A DNA stretch of 64,000 bases from Bacteroidia bacterium (GCA_026003255.1 BPGX01000001.1:372001-436000); one strand, 5' to 3'; numbered from the stretch's first letter, positions 36,486 through 47,322 are shown. Notes: generated by a model from the letters alone, not told the origin. Made by a program: numbers and translations.

Positions 36486-37364
36486 ATGAATGTATCAAAC
36501 GAGATAATAGTGTATTCTAAAAGTAAAGCATTCCTATTAATCACAAAATTTAGGTTATCGCTATTAGTAGTATTTTCGGCAGTGGTGAGTTATGTTACTA
36601 TTGCTGAAAATCCTAGGTGGGATGTTGTTTTGTATTTGTCTTTAGGAGGTTTTTTAATTACAGGGGCTTCCAATAGTTTTAATCAAATCATTGAAAAACG
36701 TTTAGATGCCTTGATGGATAGAACAAAGGAAAGGCCAATGCCATTAGAGATATTATCAAAGAGAGAAGCGTTCTTTTTTTCACTAATTTTAACGGTTATT
36801 GGGCTTTATTTTTTGTATTTGTGTTCTTTTCTTACAGCCCTAATTGGTTTGATTTCTTTGTTGCTTTATGTTTTAGTGTACACACCATTAAAACAAAAAA
36901 GTCCATGGGCTGTGTTTATAGGGGCATTTCCGGGAGCTTTGCCTACATTGATAGGAGCCGTTACAGGACAAAGTCAGCAAAATGCTATTGAGTTTTTTTC
37001 AACATTGTTATTTTTAATTCAATTTATCTGGCAATTTCCACACTTCTGGACGTTGGCGTGGTTTAATTATGACGACTATGCAAAAGCGGACTTTTATTTA
37101 TTACCGAGTAAGAAAAAAGATAAATTTTCTGCCTTTATGATTTTTTTATACACCATTTTTCTTATAGTGGCAGCTTTAATGCCTTATTTTTTCCACTTTA
37201 CAGGCATTTTGTCCACTATAATTATTGGGGTAGCTTCGTTTACATTGCTTATTCAGGTCTATTACTTTTACAAAATGCAATCGGATGAAATGTCAAAAAA
37301 ATTATTTAAAACATATATTATTTACCTGCCCGTAGTTCAATTAAGTATTATGACAAGATTATAA
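36486..37364 (+). CDS. ctaB: protoheme IX farnesyltransferase (heme O synthase)
   Basis: The 292-residue protein is a UbiA-type prenyltransferase with about eight membrane helices. The prenyl-diphosphate sites are NSFNQIIEKRLDALMDRTKERP (N-x-x-x-x-x-x-x-D-x-x-x-D) and NYDDYAKADFY near residue 195. The enzyme adds a farnesyl group to heme b to make heme O, the precursor of heme A in the oxidase. It is 10 bases before the first cox3 gene. Confidence 0.93.
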   Translation: MNVSNEIIVYSKSKAFLLITKFRLSLLVVFSAVVSYVTIAENPRWDVVLYLSLGGFLITGASNSFNQIIEKRLDALMDRTKERPMPLEILSKREAFFFSLILTVIGLYFLYLCSFLTALIGLISLLLYVLVYTPLKQKSPWAVFIGAFPGALPTLIGAVTGQSQQNAIEFFSTLLFLIQFIWQFPHFWTLAWFNYDDYAKADFYLLPSKKKDKFSAFMIFLYTIFLIVAALMPYFFHFTGILSTIIIGVASFTLLIQVYYFYKMQSDEMSKKLFKTYIIYLPVVQLSIMTRL

Positions 37365-37374
37365 ATTAAAATCT

Positions 37375-37941
37375 ATGAAAGAAGAATTACAATTAAAAAG
37401 ACGTGCGCAAAAAAACATTTTATGGTTAGGGATTTTTAGCATTATCATGCTTTTTTCAGGATTGGTAAGTGCTTATATTATTCGTTCTCAAGGTGGTAAT
37501 TGGTTGAAATTTCAACTACCTGATATTTTTTATTTTAGTACTGGTGTAATTTTAATGAGCAGTTTGACCATATATTTTGCACAAGTAAGCATTCAAAAAG
37601 ATAACAAAAAAAGAACTACAATTTTTTTAGTCACTTCACTCATTCTTGGCATCGTTTTTTCAATTAGTCAATTTTTTGCGTGGAAAGAATTATATCAAAA
37701 TGGCATTGTATATGCTGGAAAATACAGCAATCCTTCTGGCTCGTTTTTGTATTTATTAACTGCTTTACATCTGGTACATTTATTAGGAGGATTAATAGGT
37801 TTACTTATTACAACGATAAAAAATATTTTAGGGAGATATTCTTCTGAAAATTATATTGGAGTAGAACTGATCTCCATTTATTGGCATTTTTTGGATGCAC
37901 TATGGATTTTTTTATTTTTATTTTTAATATTTATTCATTAA
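37375..37941 (+). CDS. cytochrome c oxidase subunit III-like protein, short form
   Basis: The 188-residue protein has five membrane helices and family features such as LTALHLVHLLGGLIGLL and ELISIYWHFLDALWIFLFLF. The last motif is the usual end of subunit III. It is about 55 residues shorter than the next gene's product and lacks its middle loop. Two tandem subunit III genes are a known Bacteroidota arrangement. It sits between ctaB and the longer subunit III gene. Confidence 0.85.
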   Translation: MKEELQLKRRAQKNILWLGIFSIIMLFSGLVSAYIIRSQGGNWLKFQLPDIFYFSTGVILMSSLTIYFAQVSIQKDNKKRTTIFLVTSLILGIVFSISQFFAWKELYQNGIVYAGKYSNPSGSFLYLLTALHLVHLLGGLIGLLITTIKNILGRYSSENYIGVELISIYWHFLDALWIFLFLFLIFIH

Positions 37942-37965
37942 CATTGCCCGCAAAATTATATTCTT

Positions 37966-38697
37966 ATGGCTCACGCTCAGGCAACAGTAGTAGATGAAAA
38001 AGAATTGTGGAACGGTGGTGTATCCCCGTTTAATATCAGTTACGGAAAAATCATGATGTGGTTTTTTCTGGTATCCGATGCTTTGACGTTTGGAGGATTG
38101 TTGTGTGCTTATGGTTTTATGAGGCATCGTTTTGCAGATGTGTGGCCACATGCCGAACATGTTTTTGTACACTTTCCGTTTGTAAAGCAACATATTCCAC
38201 TTGCGTATGTGGGTTTAATGACCTTTATTTTAATCATGTCTTCTGTTACCATGGTATTGGCTGTAGAAGCGGGTCAAAGAAAAGATAGGAAAGGTGTAAC
38301 TATCTGGATGTTAGCAACTATTGCTGGTGGTTTAATGTTTTTAGGTTCTCAGGCATGGGAATGGTATAATTTTATTGTAGGAACAGAAGAAGGCGCATTA
38401 AGATGGGTTTGGAACGAAGAGCAACAAAAATATGTTCAGCAAATCATCCATGGGGCTAACATGACAGTCAATGAATATGGTATTCCTCAATTTGCTAATT
38501 TCTTTTTCTTTATTACTGGTTTTCATGGATTTCACGTGTTTAGTGGCGTTGTGTTGAATATCATAATTTTCATTCAGGTATTAAATGGCGTGATGGAAAA
38601 AAGAGGGCATTATGAAATGGTTGAAAAAGTTGGATTATACTGGCACTTTGTGGATTTAGTATGGGTGTTTGTATTTACATTTTTCTATCTACTTTAA
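37966..38697 (+). CDS. ctaE: cytochrome c oxidase subunit III, long form
   Basis: The 243-residue protein has about six membrane helices, a cytoplasmic insert around residues 135-160, and GFHGFHVFSGVVLNIIIFIQVL and YWHFVDLVWVFVFTFFYLL, which are characteristic of subunit III. It is a core membrane subunit that stabilises the oxidase during turnover. It lies 24 bases after the short subunit III gene and 42 bases before subunit IV. Confidence 0.92.
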   Translation: MAHAQATVVDEKELWNGGVSPFNISYGKIMMWFFLVSDALTFGGLLCAYGFMRHRFADVWPHAEHVFVHFPFVKQHIPLAYVGLMTFILIMSSVTMVLAVEAGQRKDRKGVTIWMLATIAGGLMFLGSQAWEWYNFIVGTEEGALRWVWNEEQQKYVQQIIHGANMTVNEYGIPQFANFFFFITGFHGFHVFSGVVLNIIIFIQVLNGVMEKRGHYEMVEKVGLYWHFVDLVWVFVFTFFYLL

Positions 38698-38739
38698 TTT
38701 TCAAAAAATATTTATCGCTAACCTAAAAAAATAAAAAAT

Positions 38740-39180
38740 ATGCACTTCCACGATAATTATCCTGAATACGAAAAAATGGCCATTCATGGCGAAGAAGAAG
38801 GAAAAAAAGCCAGAAGAGTATTATGGAATGTTTTCTGGCTAATGCTCATCGTAACCATTTTGGAACTCATTGTTGGTTTTATAGCACCTGAAAAAGGATG
38901 GACAGGCACATTAGGATTAAAAATTTTCTTCATTACATTTACTTTAGTAAAGGCGGGAGGCATTGTATTGTATTTTATGCACTTAAAACATGAAAGAACA
39001 TTTTTTAAATATACAATTCTTGTTCCCTATTCAGTATTCATTCTTTACACTGTTTTCATTTTAATTGTAGAAGGTAATTATTCCATGAATCCACAATATA
39101 GAAATAAAGTAGATAAAGTATATTTTGACCAACAGGAAAAATTAAAAGCGCATTCCAATCATGAAAATAGCGAGCATTAA
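38740..39180 (+). CDS. cytochrome c oxidase subunit IV family protein
   Basis: The 146-residue protein starts with a hydrophilic His-rich segment (MHFHDNYPEYEKMAIHGEEEG) and has three membrane helices (about 30-50, 60-85, 90-115). The second and third contain KAGGIVLYFMHLKHERTFF, the subunit IV (COX4/CyoD-like) motif. It is the last gene of the second oxidase block. The gap to the next gene lacks a clear terminator. Confidence 0.88.
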   Translation: MHFHDNYPEYEKMAIHGEEEGKKARRVLWNVFWLMLIVTILELIVGFIAPEKGWTGTLGLKIFFITFTLVKAGGIVLYFMHLKHERTFFKYTILVPYSVFILYTVFILIVEGNYSMNPQYRNKVDKVYFDQQEKLKAHSNHENSEH

Positions 39181-39249
39181 TTCAACTTTATCTAATTTTA
39201 TTTGGATGTTTAAAATTTTCATTATCTTGCCAGCCAAAAATTAAATACT

Positions 39250-41328
39250 ATGACAAAAAAAATCTTCTCTGTTTTGTGTGCATTATTTTTAGTGGGCTTC
39301 TCGCTTCAGGCGCAAAAGAATTATATGAAGGCCGCCGATGAAGCGTTAAAATACGGGCAGTATTTTAATGCTATTGAACTTTATAAACAGGCCTACACCA
39401 AAGCTAAAAAACCAGATGTTAAAGCAAAAATACTTTACAAAACAGGGCTGGCATACAAGAGTATCAATGATTTAAAATCTGCTGAAACCTACTTACAAAA
39501 AGCCATTTCTGCTAAATATCCGGATCCTGCGGTGCATTTGGCATTAGCAGATGTTTTAAAAGCACAAATGAAATACCCTGAAGCAATGGCCGAGTATGAG
39601 GCCTACAAAAAGGAAAACCCCTCCGACCCACGCGGAGAAATGGGCATTAAGTCCTGTCAATTGGCGCAAGAATGGAAAGATAATCCCACTCGTTATAAAG
39701 TTGAAAACATGGCTCTAATAAATTCAAAAGAATCAGATTTCTGTCCGCAATATAAAGATGCAAAATATAAAACTCTTGTATTTACCTCTACAAGAGAAGG
39801 GGCACAAGGAAAATTAGATATCACCACAGGTCAAAATCATTCAGATTTATATGAAACAACTCTGGATAAGAATGGTAAATGGAGCACGCCTACTCCTCTT
39901 GGGGTTATTGCTTCTCCATTTAATGAAGGATGTGCCTGCTTTACTAAAAAAGGTGATTTCATGTTTATGACCCGTTGCCCGGAAGCAAAAGGGAAAAAGT
40001 TGGCCTGCCAATTATATATTGTAAAAAAACAAGGAAATTCCTGGGGAGAACCTGAAAAACTTCCATTCAATATTGATAGTATTGCATTTGGACACCCAAG
40101 TTTAGCCCCCGATGGAAAGACATTATATTTTGCAGCAAAATTGCCTGATGGAAAAGGTGGAAAGGATATTTGGAAATCTGTTTGGGACCCCAAAAATAAT
40201 ACATGGTCAAAGCCAATTAACTTAGGAGATATGGTAAATACACCAGGGGATGAAGTATATCCATATATTCATCCTGATGGGAAAACTCTTTACTTTTCAT
40301 CAAACTATCATCCGGGAATGGGCGGATTAGATATTTTCAAAGCAGAAGCAGATGAAAATGGTAATTTTACGAAACCTGTTGAAAATATGAAATATCCCAT
40401 TAACTCAGCAGCAGATGATTTTGCTATTATTTTTGAGGGTGCTAAAGCCAAAAGAGGATATTTTACTTCCAACAGAGAAGGTGGAAAAGGTAGCGATGAT
40501 ATTTGGTCATTTTATTTACCACCACTTATCTTCAAGATGAAGGGAACAGTCGTTAGTTCAGGTGGCAATACTGGAGTAGGAAAAGGAGAAGGTGTTGCTA
40601 ATGTAAAAGTAAGATTAGAAGGAAGCAATGGTGATATTCAGGAAACAATGACGGATAAAACAGGCGCATACTCATTCACCGGTTTAAAAGAAAATACTTC
40701 TTACACAGTGAGCATTGAAACCAATAAAAACTCTGTTTCTGAACACTATCCTGATGGTTATTTAGCAAGTAGTGAGAGGGGTACATTTACTACAGTTGGA
40801 GTTAATAACTCAAAAGAATTTGTAAAAGATTTTGAAGTAAAACCGGTTGAAAGAGAAATTCGTTTGCCAAGAATATTATTTGACTTGGATAAAGCTACAT
40901 TACGTCCTGAATCCAAAGATTCTCTGGAATACCTTTACAAGTTATTAGTGGATAACCCAACAATTATTATTGAAATACAGGCGCATACCGATAGCCGTGG
41001 CAGTGATAAGAAAAACGATAAACTTTCACAAGACAGAGCTCAATCTGTTGTTGATTATTTAATCAATGAAAAGAAAATCAATCCGGCACGCTTACAAGCC
41101 AAAGGATATGGTAAAAGAAAATTATTGATTAAGGACGATGTTATTAAAGCAGCTAAAACAAAAGAAGAACAAGAGGCACTTCACGAGAAAAACAGAAGAG
41201 TGGTATTTAGAATCATTAGCTGGGATTTTGTAGATCCGAATGCCCCCAAAAAGGAAGTACCAAAAGTAAAACCAAAAATTGAAGGTGAAGAAAATTCGGA
41301 AGAAATTCCAGACGCAGAATCCAATTAA
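39250..41328 (+). CDS. TPR/PD40/OmpA-domain outer-membrane protein, second PorE-like paralogue
   Basis: The 692-residue protein has a signal peptide (1-21, ending LQAQ), TPR repeats (about 22-130), a PD40 propeller (about 160-420, with PSLAPDGKTLYFAAK, YIHPDGKTLYFSS and GYFTSNREGG), a beta-sandwich (about 425-535) and an OmpA domain (about 540-670, with AHTDSRGSDK and NRRVVFRI). The C-terminus is Lys/Pro/Glu rich. It has the PorE architecture, but no PorP gene is beside it, and its OmpA domain lacks the NKC...PC pair. A strong terminator ends the gene. Confidence 0.85.
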   Translation: MTKKIFSVLCALFLVGFSLQAQKNYMKAADEALKYGQYFNAIELYKQAYTKAKKPDVKAKILYKTGLAYKSINDLKSAETYLQKAISAKYPDPAVHLALADVLKAQMKYPEAMAEYEAYKKENPSDPRGEMGIKSCQLAQEWKDNPTRYKVENMALINSKESDFCPQYKDAKYKTLVFTSTREGAQGKLDITTGQNHSDLYETTLDKNGKWSTPTPLGVIASPFNEGCACFTKKGDFMFMTRCPEAKGKKLACQLYIVKKQGNSWGEPEKLPFNIDSIAFGHPSLAPDGKTLYFAAKLPDGKGGKDIWKSVWDPKNNTWSKPINLGDMVNTPGDEVYPYIHPDGKTLYFSSNYHPGMGGLDIFKAEADENGNFTKPVENMKYPINSAADDFAIIFEGAKAKRGYFTSNREGGKGSDDIWSFYLPPLIFKMKGTVVSSGGNTGVGKGEGVANVKVRLEGSNGDIQETMTDKTGAYSFTGLKENTSYTVSIETNKNSVSEHYPDGYLASSERGTFTTVGVNNSKEFVKDFEVKPVEREIRLPRILFDLDKATLRPESKDSLEYLYKLLVDNPTIIIEIQAHTDSRGSDKKNDKLSQDRAQSVVDYLINEKKINPARLQAKGYGKRKLLIKDDVIKAAKTKEEQEALHEKNRRVVFRIISWDFVDPNAPKKEVPKVKPKIEGEENSEEIPDAESN

Positions 41329-41351
41329 TTAAAGGTTATTTGAACTATATT

Positions 41352-41385
41352 GAAAACTTCCGCCATGTGCGGAAGTTTTCTTTTT
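41352..41385 (+). terminator. Rho-independent terminator before aspS
   Basis: A perfect 12-bp stem (41352-41363 with 41369-41380, GAAAACTTCCGC) has a five-base loop, followed by TTTTT. It ends the OmpA gene. Confidence 0.92.
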
Positions 41386-41437
41386 AAAAAGAAAAAAGTT
41401 TTATTTTACTTACATTCGCCGTCCTTAAATAAATTGT

Positions 41438-43180
41438 ATGTACAGAACACACACTTGTGGAGAATTAAGAATTGAACACATTAATCAAAAAGTAACATTA
41501 GCAGGGTGGGTTCAGAAAAGAAGAGATCTCGGAAATCTTACTTTTATAGATTTAAGAGACCGTTATGGTATTACACAATTAACTTTTAGTAGTGACATAA
41601 ATCCTGAATTGTTAGAAAAAGCCAGATTAATTAACAGAGAATTTGTAATTCAAGTTACAGGTGTAGTTAGAGAAAGGGAAAATAAAAATCCTAACCTTCC
41701 TACTGGTGATATTGAAATTATTGTGGAGCAATTAAACATACTCAATCCCTCTTTAACACCACCTTTTACAATAGAAGACCAAACGGATGGGGGAGAAGAA
41801 TTAAGAATGAAATATCGTTATTTAGATTTGAGGAGGAATCCACTGAAAAATAATCTTATATTACGACACAAATTAGCATTAGAAACAAGAAAATATTTAG
41901 ACGCTTTGAATTTTCTGGAAATTGAGACGCCTTTTTTAATTAAATCAACGCCTGAAGGCGCAAGAGATTTTGTTGTACCAAGTCGGATGCATAAAGGTGA
42001 GTTTTATGCTTTGCCACAAAGTCCGCAAACGTTTAAGCAAATTCTAATGGTAGCGGGCTATGACCGTTATTTTCAAATTGTGAGATGTTTTAGAGATGAA
42101 GATTTAAGAGCAGACCGACAACCAGAGTTTACTCAAATTGACTGCGAAATGAGTTTTGTTGAAAGAGAAGATATATTACAGACATTTGAAGGATTAATAA
42201 GACATTTGTTTAAAACTGTAAAAAGGATAGAATTGTCTGAATTTAAGAGAATGTCTTATGATGAGGCAATGAATTATTATGGTTCGGATAAGCCCGATTT
42301 ACGATTTGATATGAAGTTTGTGCATTTGACAGACCTTTTGAAAGATAAGGGATTTAAGGTTTTTGACGCATCCGAAACTATCATCGGTATTGTATTGAAA
42401 GATCAAGCCAGTGCGACCCGAAAACAAATTGACGAATGGACAGAATTTGCAAAAAGTCCCAAGGTTGGTGCAAGCGGTTTGATTTATATTAAATATAACG
42501 AAGATGGAAGTATTAAATCATCGATTGATAAATTTTTCAACACGGAACAATTAGTAGAAATTTTACATTCAGCCAATGCCGAAAAAGGCGATTTGATGCT
42601 GATATTGGCAGGTGAAAAGTGGAAGACCTTAAAAGGAATGGGACAATTGCGTTTACACCTTGCTCAACAATTGAATTTAATCCCTAATAACACCTATGCT
42701 TGCTTATGGGTGGTGGATTTTCCTTTGTTTGAATACGATGAAGAAGAGCAAAGGTGGGTAAGTATGCACCATCCTTTTACATCGCCCATTGGAGATTTGA
42801 CAGGAAATATTGCAGATATTAAAGCGAATGCGTATGATATGGTAATTAATGGAACAGAAGTAGGTGGCGGAAGTATTCGTATTCACAATAAAGAAACACA
42901 GAAGAAAGTTTTTGAGTTATTGGGCTTTACAGAAGAAGAAGCCATGAAACAATTCGGATTTTTGATGAATGCTTTTGAATATGGTGCACCACCGCACGGT
43001 GGAATTGCCTTTGGGTTTGATAGATTGACAGCGATTATGTGTGGTGTAGATTCTATCAGAGATGTAATAGCATTCCCCAAAAATAATGCTGGCAGAGACA
43101 CGATGATTGATGCCCCATCTGAAATCAATGAAAAACAATTGGAAGAGTTGGGATTGATTATTAATCAGAATGCATCTTAA
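41438..43180 (+). CDS. aspS: aspartyl-tRNA synthetase
   Basis: The 580-residue protein is a bacterial-type AspRS: OB anticodon domain (about 1-105, with [24 protein letters not shown]), class II core with motif 2 [18 protein letters not shown], a GAD-type insert (about 290-410), and motif 3 [24 protein letters not shown]. It charges tRNA-Asp in the cytosol. The Bacteroidota length of about 580 is met. It follows a clear terminator and has its own start. Confidence 0.96.
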   Translation: MYRTHTCGELRIEHINQKVTLAGWVQKRRDLGNLTFIDLRDRYGITQLTFSSDINPELLEKARLINREFVIQVTGVVRERENKNPNLPTGDIEIIVEQLNILNPSLTPPFTIEDQTDGGEELRMKYRYLDLRRNPLKNNLILRHKLALETRKYLDALNFLEIETPFLIKSTPEGARDFVVPSRMHKGEFYALPQSPQTFKQILMVAGYDRYFQIVRCFRDEDLRADRQPEFTQIDCEMSFVEREDILQTFEGLIRHLFKTVKRIELSEFKRMSYDEAMNYYGSDKPDLRFDMKFVHLTDLLKDKGFKVFDASETIIGIVLKDQASATRKQIDEWTEFAKSPKVGASGLIYIKYNEDGSIKSSIDKFFNTEQLVEILHSANAEKGDLMLILAGEKWKTLKGMGQLRLHLAQQLNLIPNNTYACLWVVDFPLFEYDEEEQRWVSMHHPFTSPIGDLTGNIADIKANAYDMVINGTEVGGGSIRIHNKETQKKVFELLGFTEEEAMKQFGFLMNAFEYGAPPHGGIAFGFDRLTAIMCGVDSIRDVIAFPKNNAGRDTMIDAPSEINEKQLEELGLIINQNAS

Positions 43181-43232
43181 AGGTTAATTGTTTGTTTTTA
43201 GACATACCTAAATTGAGTTTTTTCTCTTTAAA

Positions 43233-44567
43233 ATGTTTTCTTATAAAAAGATAATTCAATTGGTTTTACCACTTGTTATTAGTGGATTTGGACAAAGTGT
43301 GATTTATGTAACCGATGTTTTATTTTTAGGAAGATTGGGAGAAGTTGCTTTAGGCGCATCAGCTATTGCGGGATTGTTTTATGCCTCTATTATGATGGTG
43401 GGGTTTGGAATTTCTTCGGGATTGCAGGTGATTATTGCACAAAAAACAGGAGAAGGACGAAAAGAAGAAACGAATCAATATTTATTAAATGGAGTTTTAA
43501 TTCAATTTGGGGTATCAATATTTTTTACTGTGATTTATTTTCTTTTTAATGATTGGATGCTTGAAATTTTTGTGGAAAGCAATGAAGTAAGAAAAGCCAC
43601 AAAGTATTTTTTGAGTGTTCGCATTTTGGGATTATTACCTTACTTTTTGTTTTATGCTTATCGTGCATATTATCTGGGCATTGGAGAAGCAAAAATTATA
43701 TCCTTTGTAACCATTATAATGAGTATTCTTAATTTGATATTAAATCCTGTTTTGATTTATGGTTGGTATTCTATCTTACCACCTTTAAATTACATTGGTT
43801 CTGCCTGGGCATCGGTAATTGCAGAAGTTATCAGCACATTATTGATAATGTTTTTTCATTCATTGCGCAAAAAATCAACCCGGTTTATTTCACATATTCA
43901 GTATAGGATTATTGAAGAGATATTAAAAGTCTCTACACCTTTAATTTTTCAGCATTTTATCTCGGTGTTTTCGTGGTTTTTATTTTTTCTTTTCATTGAA
44001 AAAATGGGAACAACCGCATTGGCAATTTCTAATGTAGTTAGGGCGGTTTATGTTTTAGTAATGGCACCCATTTTAGCATTTTCACATTCTACGGTTACCA
44101 TTATAGGACAAATTTATGGATCAAAAGAATATTCTTTATTAAAAACAACATTATTCAGAATCATTTTACTTTCTATAGTGTTCACTTTACCTTTCTCAAT
44201 AGTGGCGTTTTTATCGCCATCTCTTTTGATGAGAATTTTTACGGATGATGTAATAATCTTGCAAGGTGGTGAGACGGTTATGCAAGTCATAAGTTTTGCA
44301 TTACTTTATTTTGCAGCATCTATGCCTATTCTGAGTGCCGTTACAGGATTGGGAGATACAAATAAAGCATTGTTTGTTGAAAGTATATCTTTTGTAGTAT
44401 ATATCTTTTCAAGTGCTGTATTAGTATTTGTACTACGACTTTCTTTACCGCTTGTATGGTGTAATGAGTTCATTTATTTTTCGTGCATTGCCTTTATTTC
44501 GTATTATTTTTTAAATAAAAAAATAACACTTTTAAACCTAAAAAATAAGGAAGTCAAACTCAATTAA
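43233..44567 (+). CDS. MATE-family efflux transporter
   Basis: The 444-residue protein has 12 predicted membrane helices in two MATE repeats (about 10-220 and 230-430). Typical motifs are ISGFGQSVIYVTDVLFLGRLG near the N-terminus and MPILSAVTGLGDTNKALFVE in the second half. It is expected to export organic cations or drugs using a Na+ or H+ gradient. The substrate is not predictable. It lies 52 bases after aspS. Confidence 0.9.
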   Translation: MFSYKKIIQLVLPLVISGFGQSVIYVTDVLFLGRLGEVALGASAIAGLFYASIMMVGFGISSGLQVIIAQKTGEGRKEETNQYLLNGVLIQFGVSIFFTVIYFLFNDWMLEIFVESNEVRKATKYFLSVRILGLLPYFLFYAYRAYYLGIGEAKIISFVTIIMSILNLILNPVLIYGWYSILPPLNYIGSAWASVIAEVISTLLIMFFHSLRKKSTRFISHIQYRIIEEILKVSTPLIFQHFISVFSWFLFFLFIEKMGTTALAISNVVRAVYVLVMAPILAFSHSTVTIIGQIYGSKEYSLLKTTLFRIILLSIVFTLPFSIVAFLSPSLLMRIFTDDVIILQGGETVMQVISFALLYFAASMPILSAVTGLGDTNKALFVESISFVVYIFSSAVLVFVLRLSLPLVWCNEFIYFSCIAFISYYFLNKKITLLNLKNKEVKLN

Positions 44568-44573
44568 ATCTTG

Positions 44574-44581
44574 TATTTTTG
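44574..44581 (+). promoter_or_regulatory. -7 box upstream of the SprE/PorW gene
   Basis: TATTTTTG lies 41 bases before the ATG at 44623. No convincing -33 TTTG is found at the expected spacing. Confidence 0.3.
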
Positions 44582-44622
44582 CAAACATACTTTTTTGAAA
44601 TAACTTTCGTTTATAGCGTAGA

Positions 44623-47322
44623 ATGAAAAAAAATTACTTATATCTTTTTTTTATTTTTATAGTGCTATCCTGTAGTACCAAAAAGAACACAGCCGTTCAT
44701 CGCTTCTGGCATAGCATGAATACGCGTTTTAATGGTTTGTTTAATTCTACTGAAAGCATTAAGGAAGGACAATATAAAATCCGCACTGCACATAAAGACA
44801 ATTTTGATGAACTCTTACCCATATTTGTTGTTCCTGAAAATGATGAAGAAGCCAAGAAAACCTATCCTGAATTTGATAGAGCCATCAAAAAAGCATCTTT
44901 GATGATTCAACGACACGCTATCAAAGAAAAAGGGAGCAGTGCAGAGACAACTAAACACGGCGCTAACAAATGGATAGATAATTGCTGGGTAAATCTTGGC
45001 ATTGCTCATTATTACAAACGTGAATTTTTTAGTGGTATTGAGAAATTAGATTATGTTACGCGCAATTACGCTAAATATAAAGAGAAGTATGATGCGATGT
45101 ATTGGCTTGTGCGTTCATACAACGAGATTGGTGCGGTATCTGAAAGTGAAGTTATTTTAGATAATTTGAACAGCGATAAAAAAGTACCTTCTGATATCAA
45201 AAAAGAATTGTATGCTCTGAACGCCGATTATTACATACGGCGGGGTAATTACAAAGAAGCCCTTAAAAACCTTGAAAAAGCTGTACAACAAAGATATTAT
45301 TTTAATCGTGAAAAAAATATCCAAAGAGCGAGATGTGCTTTTGTAGCCGCTCAATTGAGTGAACAAATGGGAAATTTCAAAAAGGCAAAAGAATATTACA
45401 AAAAAGTCATTCAACTCAAACCGGATTATGAAATGGTCTTTTATGCTAAAATGAAAAACGCTTTATTGTTTGATGATTCTAATACTCTGGAAATGGAAAA
45501 GAAGAAAAAAGAACTTTTGCAAATGACTAACGAAACCAAAAATAAAGAATATTTAGATGTTATTTATTATACATTAGGACAAATAGAAGAAAAACAAAAT
45601 AATATTGAAAAGGCCAAAAATTATTATACGCTCTCTGTCCGAACCAGTACGACAAATCCCAAACAAAAGGCCTATTCTTATTTAAAGCTTGGGGATATTT
45701 ACTTTGAAGAAGGACAATATGTGCCATCTGGACGATATTACGATAGTGCTATCACTACTTTACCAAAAACGCATAAAAACTATGATAAAATTGTGGCTCG
45801 TAAAGAAGTATTGCAAAATCTTATCTCATATATTCAAGGTATTCACGAATTAGATAGTTTAATTCAACTTTCAAAGTTTGATAAAAATGAAATTGACCGG
45901 TTGATTGACAGACTAATCAAACAATATCTTGCTGAAAAAGAAAAAAAACAAAAAGAACAGGAAGAAAAAGCAAAAACGCCACCACCTGGTCCATCCAATC
46001 CTAATGACCCTAATAATAATCCTTTTGCGGCGCAATCTTCTTCTTTTTATTTTTACAATCCAACTGCTGTGAGTTATGGTATTCAGGATTTTATCAAAAA
46101 ATGGGGACCGCGTCCGTTGGAAGATGATTGGAGAAGAAGTGTCAAAAATAAAAATACTTTAAGTACTAACACAGATAATTCAAACACTGCCAATAATAAC
46201 ACTTCTTCAGTAAATAATCTCAATAATTCCAACAATGCTAACAACAACTCCAAAGCAAATATGGTTGATCCTAAAACAACCAAAGAATATTATTTAAGCA
46301 AATTGCCAACCAACGATTCAATGTATACTGCTTATGTGAATAAGATTATAGAGTATTATTACTTAATGGCATTGACTTACAAAGAAGATTTGAATAATTA
46401 CCAGAAGTCCGTTCAGGCATTTGAAGAATTAAATTCAAAATATCCGGATAATAAATACAAACTTTCTTCTTATTATCAATTGTATTTGCTTTATCAAAAA
46501 ATTGGCAATATCAATAAATCCAATGAATATAAAGAGAAAATTTTGAGTCAATATCCCAACAGTGAATATGCCCAACTTATCAAAAATCCCAATTACATTG
46601 CTAATAAACAAACACAATTGAATGCAACTGAACAGAAATACGAAATGATTTACGATGCTTACTCAAATGGTAATTATCAACAATGTTTTCAAATATCTGA
46701 AGAACTTATTCAATCTGGTTTAAGCGATAAAATGCTTCAAAAAGTTGAATTCTTTAAATCGGTATGTGGAGGAAGGTTGAAAGGATTAGATACATTGGAA
46801 ATGAATTTAAAAAAATACATCGCCCTTTATCCAAAGTCAGAACTCAAAGACAGAGCGAATGAAATACTACTTGCCATCAGCAAATTCAAAAATCAGAAAA
46901 CAGATACTACTTTTCAATCTACTTCTCAGGAAAATGAAATCCAATATTCATACAATCCTGTTGCGTTACATTATTTTGTTTTAGTATCTCCTGATGAACC
47001 CAAAATTATAAGCAGTATAAAAAACAAACTTGACGCGTTTAATAAAACCTATTTTTCTAATGAAGAATTTTCGATAACCTCAGTATTGTTTGGTCAGAAA
47101 AAACAAATTATTCTTGTAAAGTCATTTGGAAATAAAGAAAAAGCGATGCAATATCTTAATTTATTAATGAATGATGAAGAAACAATCAACGACTTGCCAA
47201 CTTCAGAATTTGAATTTTATATTATATCCGATGAGAATTACAAGACACTTATGAAAATTAATTCTACTAAAGAATATAAAGTGTTTTTTGAAAAGAACTA
47301 TAAGGCAAACGGAAAGAGTTAG
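44623..47322 (+). CDS. gliding motility/type IX secretion lipoprotein SprE (PorW)
   Basis: The 899-residue lipoprotein (lipobox VLSCSTKK, Cys17) has the conserved SprE opening HRFWHSMNTRFNGLFN and many TPR-like helical repeats throughout. A low-complexity linker of Asn, Ser and Thr lies near residues 515-550. The last part (FVLVSPDEPKIISSIKNKL...) is a separate mixed domain. SprE/PorW supports the core type IX complex by connecting PorK/N to the translocon and is needed for secretion. This supports a working type IX system here. It lies 55 bases after the MATE gene and is convergent with the TonB receptor gene. Confidence 0.85.
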   Translation: MKKNYLYLFFIFIVLSCSTKKNTAVHRFWHSMNTRFNGLFNSTESIKEGQYKIRTAHKDNFDELLPIFVVPENDEEAKKTYPEFDRAIKKASLMIQRHAIKEKGSSAETTKHGANKWIDNCWVNLGIAHYYKREFFSGIEKLDYVTRNYAKYKEKYDAMYWLVRSYNEIGAVSESEVILDNLNSDKKVPSDIKKELYALNADYYIRRGNYKEALKNLEKAVQQRYYFNREKNIQRARCAFVAAQLSEQMGNFKKAKEYYKKVIQLKPDYEMVFYAKMKNALLFDDSNTLEMEKKKKELLQMTNETKNKEYLDVIYYTLGQIEEKQNNIEKAKNYYTLSVRTSTTNPKQKAYSYLKLGDIYFEEGQYVPSGRYYDSAITTLPKTHKNYDKIVARKEVLQNLISYIQGIHELDSLIQLSKFDKNEIDRLIDRLIKQYLAEKEKKQKEQEEKAKTPPPGPSNPNDPNNNPFAAQSSSFYFYNPTAVSYGIQDFIKKWGPRPLEDDWRRSVKNKNTLSTNTDNSNTANNNTSSVNNLNNSNNANNNSKANMVDPKTTKEYYLSKLPTNDSMYTAYVNKIIEYYYLMALTYKEDLNNYQKSVQAFEELNSKYPDNKYKLSSYYQLYLLYQKIGNINKSNEYKEKILSQYPNSEYAQLIKNPNYIANKQTQLNATEQKYEMIYDAYSNGNYQQCFQISEELIQSGLSDKMLQKVEFFKSVCGGRLKGLDTLEMNLKKYIALYPKSELKDRANEILLAISKFKNQKTDTTFQSTSQENEIQYSYNPVALHYFVLVSPDEPKIISSIKNKLDAFNKTYFSNEEFSITSVLFGQKKQIILVKSFGNKEKAMQYLNLLMNDEETINDLPTSEFEFYIISDENYKTLMKINSTKEYKVFFEKNYKANGKS

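Noticed and set aside
46160-46262. Asn/Ser/Thr codon-rich stretch in the SprE/PorW gene as a DNA repeat element
   Set aside because: It stays in frame and is best read as a low-complexity protein linker.
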